36,651 bases of DNA from Roseomonas sp. 18066. Lineage in GTDB: Bacteria; Pseudomonadota; Alphaproteobacteria; Acetobacterales; Acetobacteraceae. The DNA lies in the NCBI RefSeq assembly GCF_902706185.1, contig NZ_CACSJM010000053.1:1-36651 (forward strand). The letters are read 5' to 3'. How positions within the stretch are numbered: the stretch's first letter is position 1; every line of letters starts with the position of its first letter. The notes under the pieces are model-generated. The model did not search any database. It worked only from the letters and a program-made list of their open reading frames with translations, and was not told where the DNA came from. This document shows positions 14,024 to 23,637 of this stretch, piece after piece. Position numbers and translations under genes: made by a program.

Positions 14024-15130
14024 TCACGGGCCGGACGCGCCGGTGGCCAAGGCGGTCAGCCGCTGCGCCACGGCCTCCGGCTGCTCCTGCTGCACCCAGT
14101 GGCCCGCGCCTGGGATCAGGTGCAGGCCGCGGAAATCAGCGCAGGCCGCCTCCTGCATCCGGGTCAGGGCGAGGGGCGCCTGGTGGATGCCCCAGTCGCT
14201 GGCGCCGGCGATGAAGATCGCCGGCACCTCGATCCGCCGGCCGCCGAACAGGACCAGATCCGCCGCATTCGCCCCGCTGGTGTTGCAGCGATAGGATTGC
14301 AGCCCCCCGGCGAAGCCGGTGCGGGCGTATTCCGCGGCATAGACGGCCAGTTCCGCATCCGTCAGCCAGGGCGCCTCGGCGGCCGGCGTGTGAGGGGCCA
14401 CCGCCTCCGGCATCGTCGCCTGCGACGGCATGACGTAGTAGTCCGGCAGCTTCGCCAGCTCCTCCGCGGTCCAGCCGGCCAGCGGGAAAGGCTGGTTGCC
14501 CGGCCAGTCGGCGCTCTTGTGGTGGTAGTAGGCCCGCAGGAAGGCCTGCAGCCCCTGCGGCGGGCGGTCCATCTCCGCGGCGGCGCGGCGTTCGGCGTAG
14601 TACCACTGGTAGTGCTTGCGGGGCGGCTGCAGCCCGGCCAGGCCGGCATCCGGATTGCCTGCCGGCGCCACCCCGAAGTGCGGCGGGCCGGCGAAGGGCG
14701 CGCTCATCATCGCCAGGCGCCGGAAGATGTCGGGGCGGATCAGCGCCGACCAGGCCGCGACCGAGGAGCCATAGTCATGCCCCACCACCATATGGACCTG
14801 CTGCAGCCCGAGCGCCTGCAGCAGGGCCAGCTGGTCGCGCACCATGTTGAGCATCTGGAAGGGCGCCAGCGGTTCGTCGTAGCCCGCGCTCCATCCCGTC
14901 GTGCGGCCATAGCCGCGGAGGTCGGGCGCGATGACATGGAAGCCGGCCGCGGCCAGGGCGGGCATCACCTTGCGCCAGGAAAAGGCCAGCTCCGGAAAGC
15001 CATGCAGCAGCAGCACCGCGGGCTGCCCGGCCTGCCCGGCCTCGAGCAGATGCACGGAGAGGCCGTTCACCCCGTCAAGGATGCGGCTGCGGAGGCCGGC
15101 GGGCAGCAGGGCAGGGTCGAGAGGCGTCAC
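14024..15130 (-). CDS. Epoxide-hydrolase-like alpha/beta hydrolase
   Basis: 368-residue cytoplasmic alpha/beta-fold hydrolase. The oxyanion motif HGFPE is at 43-47, DLRGYGRT at 70-77, the nucleophile Asp119 lies in VVGHDYGSSVAAW, and the acid and base are probably Asp313 (AGASDWGI) and His344 (GAGHWVQQE). An Asp nucleophile and the HGFPELAFSW motif point to the epoxide hydrolase branch; the insertion between motifs (HYQWYY region) would supply cap-domain tyrosines. I chose the GTG at 15130 because the family N-terminus follows closely and a gagggaa precedes it; an ATG at 15205 in the same frame is the alternative. It is divergent from the DUF2236 gene, sharing a 237 bp gap. The substrate is unknown. 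Confidence 0.9.
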   Translation of the reverse strand: MTPLDPALLPAGLRSRILDGVNGLSVHLLEAGQAGQPAVLLLHGFPELAFSWRKVMPALAAAGFHVIAPDLRGYGRTTGWSAGYDEPLAPFQMLNMVRDQLALLQALGLQQVHMVVGHDYGSSVAAWSALIRPDIFRRLAMMSAPFAGPPHFGVAPAGNPDAGLAGLQPPRKHYQWYYAERRAAAEMDRPPQGLQAFLRAYYHHKSADWPGNQPFPLAGWTAEELAKLPDYYVMPSQATMPEAVAPHTPAAEAPWLTDAELAVYAAEYARTGFAGGLQSYRCNTSGANAADLVLFGGRRIEVPAIFIAGASDWGIHQAPLALTRMQEAACADFRGLHLIPGAGHWVQQEQPEAVAQRLTALATGASGP

Positions 15131-15367
15131 GTTTCGGGGTTCCCTCGGTTGGTTCTTGGCCGCTGTCGGACAGGGCGGCGGCAGTGCGCCGTCCGTCGGA
15201 AGCATGGCTGAAGGCTGGCCTCGCCCGCGACGCGGGCGCGGCCGACGCCAATGTCGCACGGGTCGAAGCGCGGCACGACGATCCCGAGCCGCGCGACGCC
15301 CCAGGGCCGCTCAGGCGGGACGCCTGATCGGCTTGCCGAAGGCCGGAAGCCGACCATATCGAAGGTC

Positions 15368-16231
15368 ATGGCTGACCCTTCGCCCCGCGCCCTGCAGCCA
15401 GATCCGGCGCAGGCCCTGAAGACCGCCATCACCGCCCGTGTCGTCGCCCTGTTCAACGACCGCGCGCGGGGCGAGGCGCCGGTGGCGCGCCGGATGGACG
15501 GCCTGTTCGGCCCACGGGCGGTGGCCTGGCGCGTCCATGGCGACGTCACCTCGATGATGGTCGGCGGCATCGCCTCGCTGCTGCTGCAGATGCTGCATCC
15601 GGCGGTGCTGGCCGGCGTCTGGGACCATTCGAACTTCCGCGCCGACCTGCAGGGCCGGCTGCGGCGCACCGCGCGCTTCATCGCCCTGACCACCTATGGC
15701 GGGCGCGAGGAGGCGGAGGCGGTGATGGCGCGGGTCCGCCATATTCACGAGCGCGTCCACGGCACCCTGCCCGACGGCACGCCCTATGCCGCCGGCGATC
15801 CGGCGCTGCTCGCCTGGGTTCATGTGACGGAGGCCACCAGCTTCCTGAGCGCCTGGCGGCGCTACGCGGAGCCCGGCATGTCGCTTGCCGACCAGGACCG
15901 CTACTTCGTGGAAGTGGCGCAGGTGGCGCGCGCCCTGGGCGCGGCGCCCGTGCCGGGCAGCCTGGCGGAGGCGCAGCGCCTGATCGCGTCCTACCGGCCG
16001 CAGCTGCGCGCCGACGCCCGCACGCGGGAAGTTCGCCGCCTGGTGCTGAAGGCGGCCAGCGCCGATCGCGTGACGGCCGGCCTGCAGGCGCTGGCGAACC
16101 AGGCGGCGATCGACCTGCTGCCAGGCTGGTCCCGCCGGCTGCACGGGCTGCCCAATCCCCTGCTCGGCCGGCCGCTGGTGCGGGCCGGGACGCTGGGCAT
16201 CGCGCAGACCCTCCGCTGGGCCTTCCGCTGA
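15368..16231 (+). CDS. DUF2236 / MpaB-like oxygenase-family protein
   Basis: 287-residue protein of the DUF2236 family, which includes the haem-dependent latex-clearing protein and the MpaB oxygenase. Recognisable blocks are WRVHGDVTSMMVGGIASLLL, QMLHPAVLAGVWDHSNFR, RRTARFIALTTYGG and VRHIHERVHG, then LLAWVHVTEATSFLSAWRRY. The histidines in LHPAV and in the HIHERVHG/WVHV region are candidates for the haem ligand and conserved partner. The C-terminus carries the usual Arg-rich loop (PGWSRRLHGLPNPLLGRP). The start at 15368 removes an unconserved run and fits family length. It is divergent from the epoxide hydrolase; both handling an oxidised lipid or terpenoid is a reasonable but untested idea. 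Confidence 0.88.
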   Translation: MADPSPRALQPDPAQALKTAITARVVALFNDRARGEAPVARRMDGLFGPRAVAWRVHGDVTSMMVGGIASLLLQMLHPAVLAGVWDHSNFRADLQGRLRRTARFIALTTYGGREEAEAVMARVRHIHERVHGTLPDGTPYAAGDPALLAWVHVTEATSFLSAWRRYAEPGMSLADQDRYFVEVAQVARALGAAPVPGSLAEAQRLIASYRPQLRADARTREVRRLVLKAASADRVTAGLQALANQAAIDLLPGWSRRLHGLPNPLLGRPLVRAGTLGIAQTLRWAFR

Positions 16232-16256
16232 CCCGCCGCCCTGGGCGGGCCGCGGC

Positions 16257-16751
16257 CTACCGGCCGGCTTTCTGGCTGTCGGCCAGGCCCTTGCCCATCA
16301 GCAGGCCGAGCTCGCCGGGGCGGTCGCTGTACTGCCGCATGGTGCGGTAGGGCACCGCGGTGATCTCCGCGACACGGTTGAGCTTGTCCGCCACATCGAG
16401 GGTGCTGAACTTGCCGCCGCCCGGCTGGCGCTCGTGCAGCGCCGCGACCGCCTGCAGCGTGCGCGGGGGGATGATGCCCAGCACCCGGGCATGCTCCGGG
16501 GTGATCTCCGCCGGAACCAGCCGGCGGTCCGGCGGGGCGAGGTGTCCGGGCCGGGCTGCCGGGCCCGAACCCTTCGGCCCGGCATCCGGCAGCGTCGCGT
16601 CGGCGGGCGGGGTTGCGGTCAGGTCGCTCGCCCGCAGATCCAGCTCCGCCCCGTTGTCCTGCTCGATGTAAACCCGGTCCCCGTCGCATTCGAGCACCTT
16701 GCCGCTGCGCCGGCCATCGCGATGCCAAACCCTCTGCCCGACCGAAAACAT
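16257..16751 (-). CDS. Small unknown protein with KOW/Tudor-like N-terminus
   Basis: 164-residue protein that I cannot assign to a named family. The first 45 residues (FSVGQRVWHRDGRRSGKVLE, then DRVYIEQDNGAELDL) have the short beta-barrel pattern of KOW/Tudor-like or SH3-type domains, with an acidic/aromatic face. A Pro/Ala-rich linker follows, then a helical C-terminal half (EITPEHARVLGIIPPRTLQA, KFSTLDVADKLNRVAE). There is no signal peptide or membrane helix, so it is probably cytoplasmic. The start is fixed by a strong ggagga eight bases upstream of the ATG at 16751; the frame is open further upstream but that part overlaps the LysR gene and is not credible. It ends 25 bp from the convergent DUF2236 gene. 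Confidence 0.7.
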   Translation of the reverse strand: MFSVGQRVWHRDGRRSGKVLECDGDRVYIEQDNGAELDLRASDLTATPPADATLPDAGPKGSGPAARPGHLAPPDRRLVPAEITPEHARVLGIIPPRTLQAVAALHERQPGGGKFSTLDVADKLNRVAEITAVPYRTMRQYSDRPGELGLLMGKGLADSQKAGR

Positions 16752-17071
16752 GCTTTCGTCCTCCACAGATGCTCGGAACGAGCCGCCATCTCTGCTCCAC
16801 CCTATGCCATGCCTGTGGATCCCGGACCACGCCGCGGTCCCGCAGGCTGGCGGGGACGGTGGAGGAGGCCGGGGAGCTGCCGAAGGCTGGCCGGTGCTGG
16901 AAGGGGAGCAAGCGGTGGCCGAAGCGGCGCACCACGAGGACATCACGAATTCAGCGGCAGATCGGTGATTTGGATGGGGTAAATTTGGAGCAGCGGTGGG
17001 AACCGGAATCCAACCTTCTCTGGGGCGTGGCACGCCACGCTGCACCCGCCGACACGATGCCCGCCGTGTAG
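16752..17071. other. 320 bp intergenic stretch without a gene
   Basis: Between the ribosome-binding site of the small minus-strand gene and the stop codon of the LysR gene I see no credible coding frame, repeat or terminator. The right part (about 16940-17000) is less GC-rich than its surroundings. Part of it must be the promoter of the small gene and the 3' end of the LysR message. Confidence 0.5.
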
Positions 17072-17965
17072 TCACCCTCTGTGGCGCAAAGCCTCGACCA
17101 GGAGGGTGAAGGCGGGCGTTGGTTGGCGTCGGCTCGGGTAATAAAGGTGGTAGCCCGGCCGCGGCGGGCACCAATCCGTCAGCACCTGGATCAGGCGCCC
17201 GGCGGCCAGGTGCTCCTGGACCTGATCCTCCGGCAGATACACCAGTCCGAACCCGGCGAGTGCCGCCTTCAGCATCGGCTCGATACGGTTGAGGACCACG
17301 CGCCCTTCGACGCGGCTCCGCACCTCCTGTTCCCGCTTGCGGAACTCCCAGGCATAGACCCCACCCGACGTCGGCAAGCGCAGGTTGATGCAGTCGTGCT
17401 CGGTCAGGTCGCGCGGTGTCTTCGGGCGGGGGCGATTGGCGAAGTAGGAGGGCGAACCAACAATGGCCTGGCGGAACTCGGGCCCGATGCGGACCGCGAT
17501 CATGTCTTTGGCGACCTGCTCGCCGAGGCGGACCCCCGCGTCGAACCGTTCGCTGACGATGTCCGTCAGGCCGTAGTCGTAGGAGAGCTCCACCTTGATG
17601 TCCGGATACGCCGCGAGCAGTTTTTCCGCGGCTGGCCAGATGATGGTGTCGGCCGCATGCTCGACGGTCGTGATGCGGATGGTGCCAGCTGGCTTCTCCC
17701 GCAACTCACTGAGGGATGCGATCTCGGTCCGGATCTCGTCGAAGCGCGGCGCCACGGTGCGGAGCAGCCGCTCGCCCGCCACGGTCAGCGCGACGCTGCG
17801 GGTGGTTCGGGTCAGCAGGCGGACGCCAAGCCGCTCCTCCAGCCGCCGAACCGTGTAGCTGAGCGCCGCCTGCGAGGTGCCGAGCTTGGCGGCCGCACGC
17901 GTAAAACTGCGTTCCTCGGCCACCGCCACGAAACTCGACAGGTCCTGGATCTCGTCGCGCGCCAT
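17072..17965 (-). CDS. LysR-family transcriptional regulator
   Basis: 297-residue LysR-type regulator. The N-terminal winged helix is typical: LSSFVAVAEERSFTRAAAKL, GTSQAALSYTVRRLEERLGV, RLLTRTTRSVALT. The C-terminal effector domain has the usual strands (AGTIRITTVEHAADTIIWP) and the later FGLVYLPEDQV segment. The length and pattern fit the subgroup that often stands beside oxidoreductase genes and controls the divergent neighbour. Here the neighbour is the Old Yellow Enzyme homologue 134 bp away, so control of that gene, and perhaps of the reductases behind it, is the natural inference. The inducer is unknown. Confidence 0.94.
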   Translation of the reverse strand: MARDEIQDLSSFVAVAEERSFTRAAAKLGTSQAALSYTVRRLEERLGVRLLTRTTRSVALTVAGERLLRTVAPRFDEIRTEIASLSELREKPAGTIRITTVEHAADTIIWPAAEKLLAAYPDIKVELSYDYGLTDIVSERFDAGVRLGEQVAKDMIAVRIGPEFRQAIVGSPSYFANRPRPKTPRDLTEHDCINLRLPTSGGVYAWEFRKREQEVRSRVEGRVVLNRIEPMLKAALAGFGLVYLPEDQVQEHLAAGRLIQVLTDWCPPRPGYHLYYPSRRQPTPAFTLLVEALRHRG

Positions 17966-18099
17966 CCATAAAAATCCAGTATCAGTTCATTCGGGATTTA
18001 CCGTCTAATGGGTTGGCCGCGCCAGCCCTACCTTCGCATCGTGGCCTGGCAGGCATCGGCTGATGCACCGTCCCAGGCCGAACGCGAAGGGACATCCAC
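17966..18099. promoter_or_regulatory. Divergent LysR/oxidoreductase control region
   Basis: A 134 bp region with an AT-rich core next to the LysR start. aaatcc (17972-17977) and ggattt (17994-17999) form an inverted repeat with a 16-base spacer, a size and position compatible with a LysR recognition site. A purine-rich gaaggg lies about ten bases before the ATG of the flavin oxidoreductase. Regulatory use is inferred. Confidence 0.4.
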
Positions 18100-19230
18100 A
18101 TGGCTTCCACAGAGACGGCACTGTTCGGCACCGCGCCCTTCGCCAAGGGCCTGACGCTGCGCAACCGCATCGTGATGGCGCCGATGACAACCTGGTCCGG
18201 CAACGAGGACGGCACCGTCTCTGCCGAGGAGGAGGATTACTACCGCCGCCGCGTGAACGGCGTCGGTCTGGTGATCACGGGCTGCACGCATGTGGCGTTG
18301 AACGGCATTGGCTTCACCGGCGAGTTCGCCGCCTACGACGACCGCTTTGTGCCCAGCCTGAAGCGGCTGGCGGCCGCAGCCAGGAGCGGCGGGGCGCCTG
18401 CCATCCTCCAGATCTTCCATGCCGGAAACAAGGCCGTGCCCTCGCTCGTCCCGGGCGGCGACATCGTCAGCGCCAGCACGGTGACCACGGCGGCCGGACC
18501 CTTCAGTCCTCCCATCACTCCCAGGGCCCTGAGCGAAGAGGAAATCTTGCACGTCGTCCGCGCCTTCGGCGAGACGACGCGTCGGGCCATCGAGGCTGGC
18601 TTTGACGGCGTGGAACTGCACGGAGCCCACGGCTTCCTGATCCAGAACTTCCTCTCGCCCCACTTCAACCGGCGCGACGACGCCTGGGGTGGCTCACTCG
18701 AGAACCGCATGCGCTTCCCACTGGCGGTGGTCGAGGCGGTGCGGCAGGCGATCGCGGCCCATGCCGACCGGCCCTTCGTGCTCGGCTACCGGATATCGCC
18801 GGAGGAATCGAACGAAGGCGGCCTCCGCATCGCGGACTCACTCGTGCTCGTCGACCGGCTGGTCGAAGCCGGGATCGACTATCTGCACGGGTCGCTGCCC
18901 GACGCGGCCCAGGCACGGCCGGTCGGTCATGACGACGGGCCGACCGTCACGCGGATCCTGAGCGAGCGCCTCGCCGGGCGGGCGCCGCTGGTGGTCGCTG
19001 GGCAAGTCAGGATGCCGGGGCAGGCCCAGGCCGTGCTTCACGACGGCGCGGATCTCGTCGCCGTCGGGCAGGGCCTCGTGATGAACCCCGACTGGGTCGA
19101 ACTGGCGCGGAGCGAACGGTCCGCCGAGATCGAGACCGCCATCGCCGCACCCGACGCCCCGCGGCTCGGCATCCCACGGAAGCTGTGGGCGGTGATCGAG
19201 GCCACCCCCGGATGGTTCGCGGTCAAGTAG
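18100..19230 (+). CDS. NADH:flavin oxidoreductase, Old Yellow Enzyme family
   Basis: 376-residue FMN-dependent ene-reductase-like protein, predicted cytoplasmic. The TIM-barrel landmarks are present: LRNRIVMAPMTTWSGNEDGT at the FMN-binding first strand, LQIFHAGNKAVP in the active-site strand, and the long signature GAHGFLIQNFLSPHFNRRDD with WGGSLENRMRFPL. The C-terminal phosphate-binding pattern is VVAGQVRMPGQ and LVAVGQGLVMNPDW. Unlike 2,4-dienoyl-CoA reductase there is no 4Fe-4S cysteine cluster or second nucleotide domain. The gene starts the plus-strand row of reductases and is divergent from its probable LysR regulator. Substrate class (enones, nitro compounds) is a family-level expectation. 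Confidence 0.93.
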   Translation: MASTETALFGTAPFAKGLTLRNRIVMAPMTTWSGNEDGTVSAEEEDYYRRRVNGVGLVITGCTHVALNGIGFTGEFAAYDDRFVPSLKRLAAAARSGGAPAILQIFHAGNKAVPSLVPGGDIVSASTVTTAAGPFSPPITPRALSEEEILHVVRAFGETTRRAIEAGFDGVELHGAHGFLIQNFLSPHFNRRDDAWGGSLENRMRFPLAVVEAVRQAIAAHADRPFVLGYRISPEESNEGGLRIADSLVLVDRLVEAGIDYLHGSLPDAAQARPVGHDDGPTVTRILSERLAGRAPLVVAGQVRMPGQAQAVLHDGADLVAVGQGLVMNPDWVELARSERSAEIETAIAAPDAPRLGIPRKLWAVIEATPGWFAVK

Positions 19231-19239
19231 GCCGCCTGA

Positions 19240-20468
<1,229 letters not shown>

Positions 20469-20621
20469 TCATGCCAGATGCCGATGTTGGCCTCCGGCAT
20501 GATCACATCCAAACCCGCGTCCCGGTGCGCAGTTCGGCCTTTCCCTAAGACTGCCTGTACGCCCTTGCCCCCCGCTCAGCGGCTCATCTCTCACGGGCTT
20601 GGCGGGTCATAAGGAAAAGCC

Positions 20622-21389
20622 ATGAATCCCTCTTACGACTTCAAGGGGCAGGTCGCCCTAGTTACTGGTGCCAGCGCTGGTATCGGGCTCGCGACCGCCA
20701 AGGCATTCGCGGAAGCTGGTGCCGCTGTTGTGCTGGCCGATATCAACGAGAAGGCGCTGCTTACAGCTATCGACGCATTGATCGCAGCCGGGCACCAGGC
20801 CATTGGCGTGACCTGCGACGTGGCGGACGAGGCGCAGGCGACCGCCATGGTCGGGCGCGCGGTCTCGACCTTCGGCCGATTGGACATGGCGTTCAACAAT
20901 GCTGGCATCGCCGGGCCCTCCGGCCCCTTCGCCGATGAGACCGCGGACGCCTTCGACCAAGTGCATGCGGTGAACCTGCGCGGCATCTGGACCTCCATGA
21001 AAGCCGAGCTGATCCAGATGGGGAGCCAGGGCAGCGGCGCCATCGTCAACTGCTCCTCGCTCGGAGGTCTGGTGGGACAGACGGGCCGGGCGGCGTACCA
21101 CTCAACGAAGCACGGCGTCATCGGGCTGACGAAGAGTGTCGGGCTCGAATACGCCCCGCGCGGCATTCGCGTGAACGCGGTGTGCCCCGGGGTGGTCGAG
21201 ACACCCATGCTGGGTGACCTGCTCGAACGATCGCCGGAGGCCATCAATGAAGTCATCCGGGATCAGCCGATCGCCCGCCTGGGCCGTCCGGAGGAGATCG
21301 CGGCGGCGGTCTTGTGGCTCTGCAGTCCAGCCGCGAGCTTCGTAATTGCCGCCGCCCTGCCAGTCGACGGTGGCTTCACCGCGCACTGA
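20622..21389 (+). CDS. Short-chain dehydrogenase/reductase
   Basis: 255-residue classical SDR. The cofactor motif TGASAGIG is at 15-22, Asp40 at the end of the second strand favours NAD(H) over NADP(H), NNAG is at 92-95, and the catalytic Ser146, Tyr159 and Lys163 (YHSTK) are in place, with VNAVCPGVVETPM after. The C-terminus ends VDGGFTAH as in the family. An aaggaaaag lies six bases before the ATG, a good ribosome-binding site. It follows the aldo/keto reductase after 170 bp, so it may be a separate transcript. In that gap a 12-base palindrome gcatgatcatgc (20463-20474) and a second gcatgatca (20497-20505) are the only structures. Substrate unknown. Confidence 0.94.
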   Translation: MNPSYDFKGQVALVTGASAGIGLATAKAFAEAGAAVVLADINEKALLTAIDALIAAGHQAIGVTCDVADEAQATAMVGRAVSTFGRLDMAFNNAGIAGPSGPFADETADAFDQVHAVNLRGIWTSMKAELIQMGSQGSGAIVNCSSLGGLVGQTGRAAYHSTKHGVIGLTKSVGLEYAPRGIRVNAVCPGVVETPMLGDLLERSPEAINEVIRDQPIARLGRPEEIAAAVLWLCSPAASFVIAAALPVDGGFTAH

Positions 21390-21651
21390 TGCAAGCTACG
21401 GTCATTTGAGGGCAGTCAGGCGTAACGCCCTCAGTGAAAACCCTGCGATGGTGCCGACGGGGTCTTTATTGTTAGGCGGACACTGCTCCTGTGGTGTGGA
21501 GAAGCAGGCGAATGCCTCCAATTATTTCTCAGCGTGCCGCCGCCGTTTTGATGGATAGCGCAATGCATAAGTGCAAAAGGAATGGCTCTAAGTATATAAT
21601 TTTTCCGGAATTTAGTCCGGCTCTGCCAATCAAAGTTGGAGGCCCGAACCA
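21390..21651. other. 262 bp gap of lower GC
   Basis: No gene is seen here. A weak hairpin lies right after the SDR stop: gagggc (21408-21413) with gccctc (21427-21432). The second half, especially 21570-21610 (aagtatataatttttccgg), is much richer in A and T than its neighbours and probably holds the promoter of the following dehydrogenase gene. Confidence 0.4.
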
Positions 21652-22698
21652 ATGACACGTTATCCCGCCGCCGCGCTGCTTGCCACCACCACCGCGCTGT
21701 TCCGCCAGGGAGGCATGGATGCTGACAAGGCACAGGTCTTCGCCGAGACATTGATTGAGGGCGATCTGCTCGGCCACGACACGCATGGCCTAAATCTACT
21801 ACCACAGTACCTCGATGGGCTGGCCGCGGGCGACATGCTGGGGACCGGCGAGCCGACGATCGTGGCTGATGTCGCGGCTGGGCAGACTTGGGACGGGCGA
21901 AAGCTGCCCGGTCCCTGGCTGGTGCGCAAAGCAGCTGATCTAGCGAGCGAACGCGCGAAAGAGACCGGCATCTATGCCGTGTCGATCCGCCGGGCGCATC
22001 ACATCGCGTGCCTAGCGGCCTATCCAGAGCGTATCACTGCTCGCGGGCAGATGATGATCGTCACCTGCGCCGACCCGGCAACGGCCTCGGTGGCCCCGTT
22101 TGGCGGGACGCGGCGGCTGTACACGCCCGATCCGCTGGCGGCAGGATGGCCTACCGATGCGGGGCCGGTGATCATCGATGTGTCGATGTCCTACACCACC
22201 AACGGCATGACCAACCGTTTGGCCAATGAGGGCGGCAGCTTCCCGCACAACTGGCTGCTGGATCGCGACGGCACGCCAACGAGCGATCCCAGTGCTTTCG
22301 CCGAAGAGGGCACTCTGCAACCGCTCGGTGGGGCGGCCGGGGCCGGACATAAGGGCTTCGCATTAGGCCTGCTGATCGAAGCGTTGACCTGCGCCCTGTC
22401 GGGGTATGCTCGTGCCGATGAGCCCAAAGGCTGGGGCGCCGCCGTGCTGGTGCTGGTAATCGATCCCGGGCGCTTCGGCTCGACCGATGCGTTCACCCGG
22501 GAGACTGGCTGGATGGTCGCGCAATCCCGCGCCAATCCGCCCATCTCCGGAGGCCCGCCGGTCCGCACCCCGGGCGAGCGCGGCCTGCAGCGCAAGGCCG
22601 ACCAACTTGCCAATGGCGTCAAACTGCACCCTGCCATCCCGCCGATGCTGGCCGACCGCTGCAAGCGCGCCGGGATCGAAATGCCAAAATCAATGTAG
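21652..22698 (+). CDS. Ldh-family (malate/L-lactate dehydrogenase type 2) oxidoreductase
   Basis: 348-residue NAD(P)-dependent dehydrogenase of the Ldh_2 family (malate, L-sulfolactate, ureidoglycolate and 2,3-diketogulonate dehydrogenases), unrelated to Rossmann-type lactate dehydrogenases. Typical segments are LLGHDTHGLNLLPQYLDG near the N-terminus, VSIRRAHHIACLAAYPER with the presumed catalytic His, the PDPLAAGWPT region and GHKGFALGLLIEALTCALSG. Length fits the family. A tggagg is nine bases upstream of the ATG, fixing the start. The exact substrate cannot be assigned. It is the last plus-strand gene of the redox group and faces the minus-strand nitroreductase across 266 bp. Confidence 0.92.
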   Translation: MTRYPAAALLATTTALFRQGGMDADKAQVFAETLIEGDLLGHDTHGLNLLPQYLDGLAAGDMLGTGEPTIVADVAAGQTWDGRKLPGPWLVRKAADLASERAKETGIYAVSIRRAHHIACLAAYPERITARGQMMIVTCADPATASVAPFGGTRRLYTPDPLAAGWPTDAGPVIIDVSMSYTTNGMTNRLANEGGSFPHNWLLDRDGTPTSDPSAFAEEGTLQPLGGAAGAGHKGFALGLLIEALTCALSGYARADEPKGWGAAVLVLVIDPGRFGSTDAFTRETGWMVAQSRANPPISGGPPVRTPGERGLQRKADQLANGVKLHPAIPPMLADRCKRAGIEMPKSM

Positions 22699-22711
22699 TT
22701 TGCTGAACGAT

Positions 22712-22749
22712 GTTGCGGCTTACCCGCCTCCAGCATTGCAAGCCGCAAC
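22712..22749. repeat. 10 bp inverted repeat after the Ldh-family gene
   Basis: gttgcggctt (22712-22721) and aagccgcaac (22740-22749) are perfectly complementary with an 18-base spacer, starting 14 bp after the Ldh stop codon. It could end transcription from either side, although no T run follows. The rest of the gap to 22964 has no credible gene. Confidence 0.5.
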
Positions 22750-22964
22750 TGGCCCTTGTGTTTGCAGATCAAAGCGCATTCGCTCGCAGCGAGGAGCAGG
22801 CTGTTCGCAGCCTTCTGATTTCTGGCACGGCCATAATGAAAATCGAGATACAACTGACCGAATAGTAAGCCTGCATGACTATGGCCTGGATCAATGCTCA
22901 TGGCACCGCCATGGAATGGAACGCCGAGGAGTGAGACCCTCGGCGCCCGTTCAGCCAACCACGC

Positions 22965-23633
22965 TCAATCGTGGAAGGTAACGCTGCCGAGGACATCGTC
23001 CCGCCACATCCGGGCGCTGCTCTCAACCGCAGCTCCGCTCGGGAACCCGAACGAAATCCCGAACAGCAGCTTCAGGTCATCCGGGATGCCTAGCGTCTCG
23101 CGGATCGTGTCCGCGAACAGCCCGAGCACGGTCTGGGGAACGCCGCCCAGGCCGTGGGCGGTGAGCGAGAGCAGGAAGGTCTGCCCGTACATGCCGAGGT
23201 CACCCGCGACGCGCACGTTGTCGCCGATGACGGGCATGAACAGCAGCGCGACATGCGGGGCGTTGAAGAACAAGAAGTTCCGCGCCGAGGCTTTGCGGCG
23301 GCCCTCCTTGTCCTCCCGCTGAACGCCCATGCTCTCGTAGTAGAGCTTGCCATGCTCCCGGCGCCGCTCGCCGTAGCGGCCCTGGAAGGCGGCTTCATCC
23401 CAGAAGAAGTCGGGCGTGTAACGCTCCGCCTCGCTCGCCTCGTGCAGAGCTTCCGCCAACGCCAAGCGCTTGGCCCCACTCACCACGTGGATGTTCCAGG
23501 GCTGTGTGTTACAGTTGGAGGGCGAGCGCTGCGCGTCCTCCAGCACGTCACGGATGATAGCCTCCGGGACCGGGGTGGACAGGAAGTCGCGGATGGACCG
23601 GCGTTCACGCACCGTGTCCTTAAAGCTGAGCAT
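22965..23633 (-). CDS. Nitroreductase-family protein
   Basis: 222-residue FMN-dependent nitroreductase-type oxidoreductase, likely a cytoplasmic dimer. The N-terminal FMN-binding block is clear (TVRERRSIRDFLSTPVPEAI, then QRSPSNCNTQPWNIHVVSG), followed by the central helix region and the C-terminal LLFGISFGFPSG segment. The start at 23633 is four bases beyond the stop codon of the molybdopterin subunit gene, so it is the last gene of that operon. Family members reduce nitroaromatics, quinones or enones. Association with an aldehyde oxidoreductase suggests a role in detoxifying reactive organics, which is inference from context only. Confidence 0.92.
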   Translation of the reverse strand: MLSFKDTVRERRSIRDFLSTPVPEAIIRDVLEDAQRSPSNCNTQPWNIHVVSGAKRLALAEALHEASEAERYTPDFFWDEAAFQGRYGERRREHGKLYYESMGVQREDKEGRRKASARNFLFFNAPHVALLFMPVIGDNVRVAGDLGMYGQTFLLSLTAHGLGGVPQTVLGLFADTIRETLGIPDDLKLLFGISFGFPSGAAVESSARMWRDDVLGSVTFHD

Positions 23634-23637
23634 CGGT

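Noticed and set aside
14136..14606. Alternative frames inside the hydrolase gene
   Set aside because: Overlap the hydrolase in other frames and show only Gly/Ala/Arg-biased sequence.
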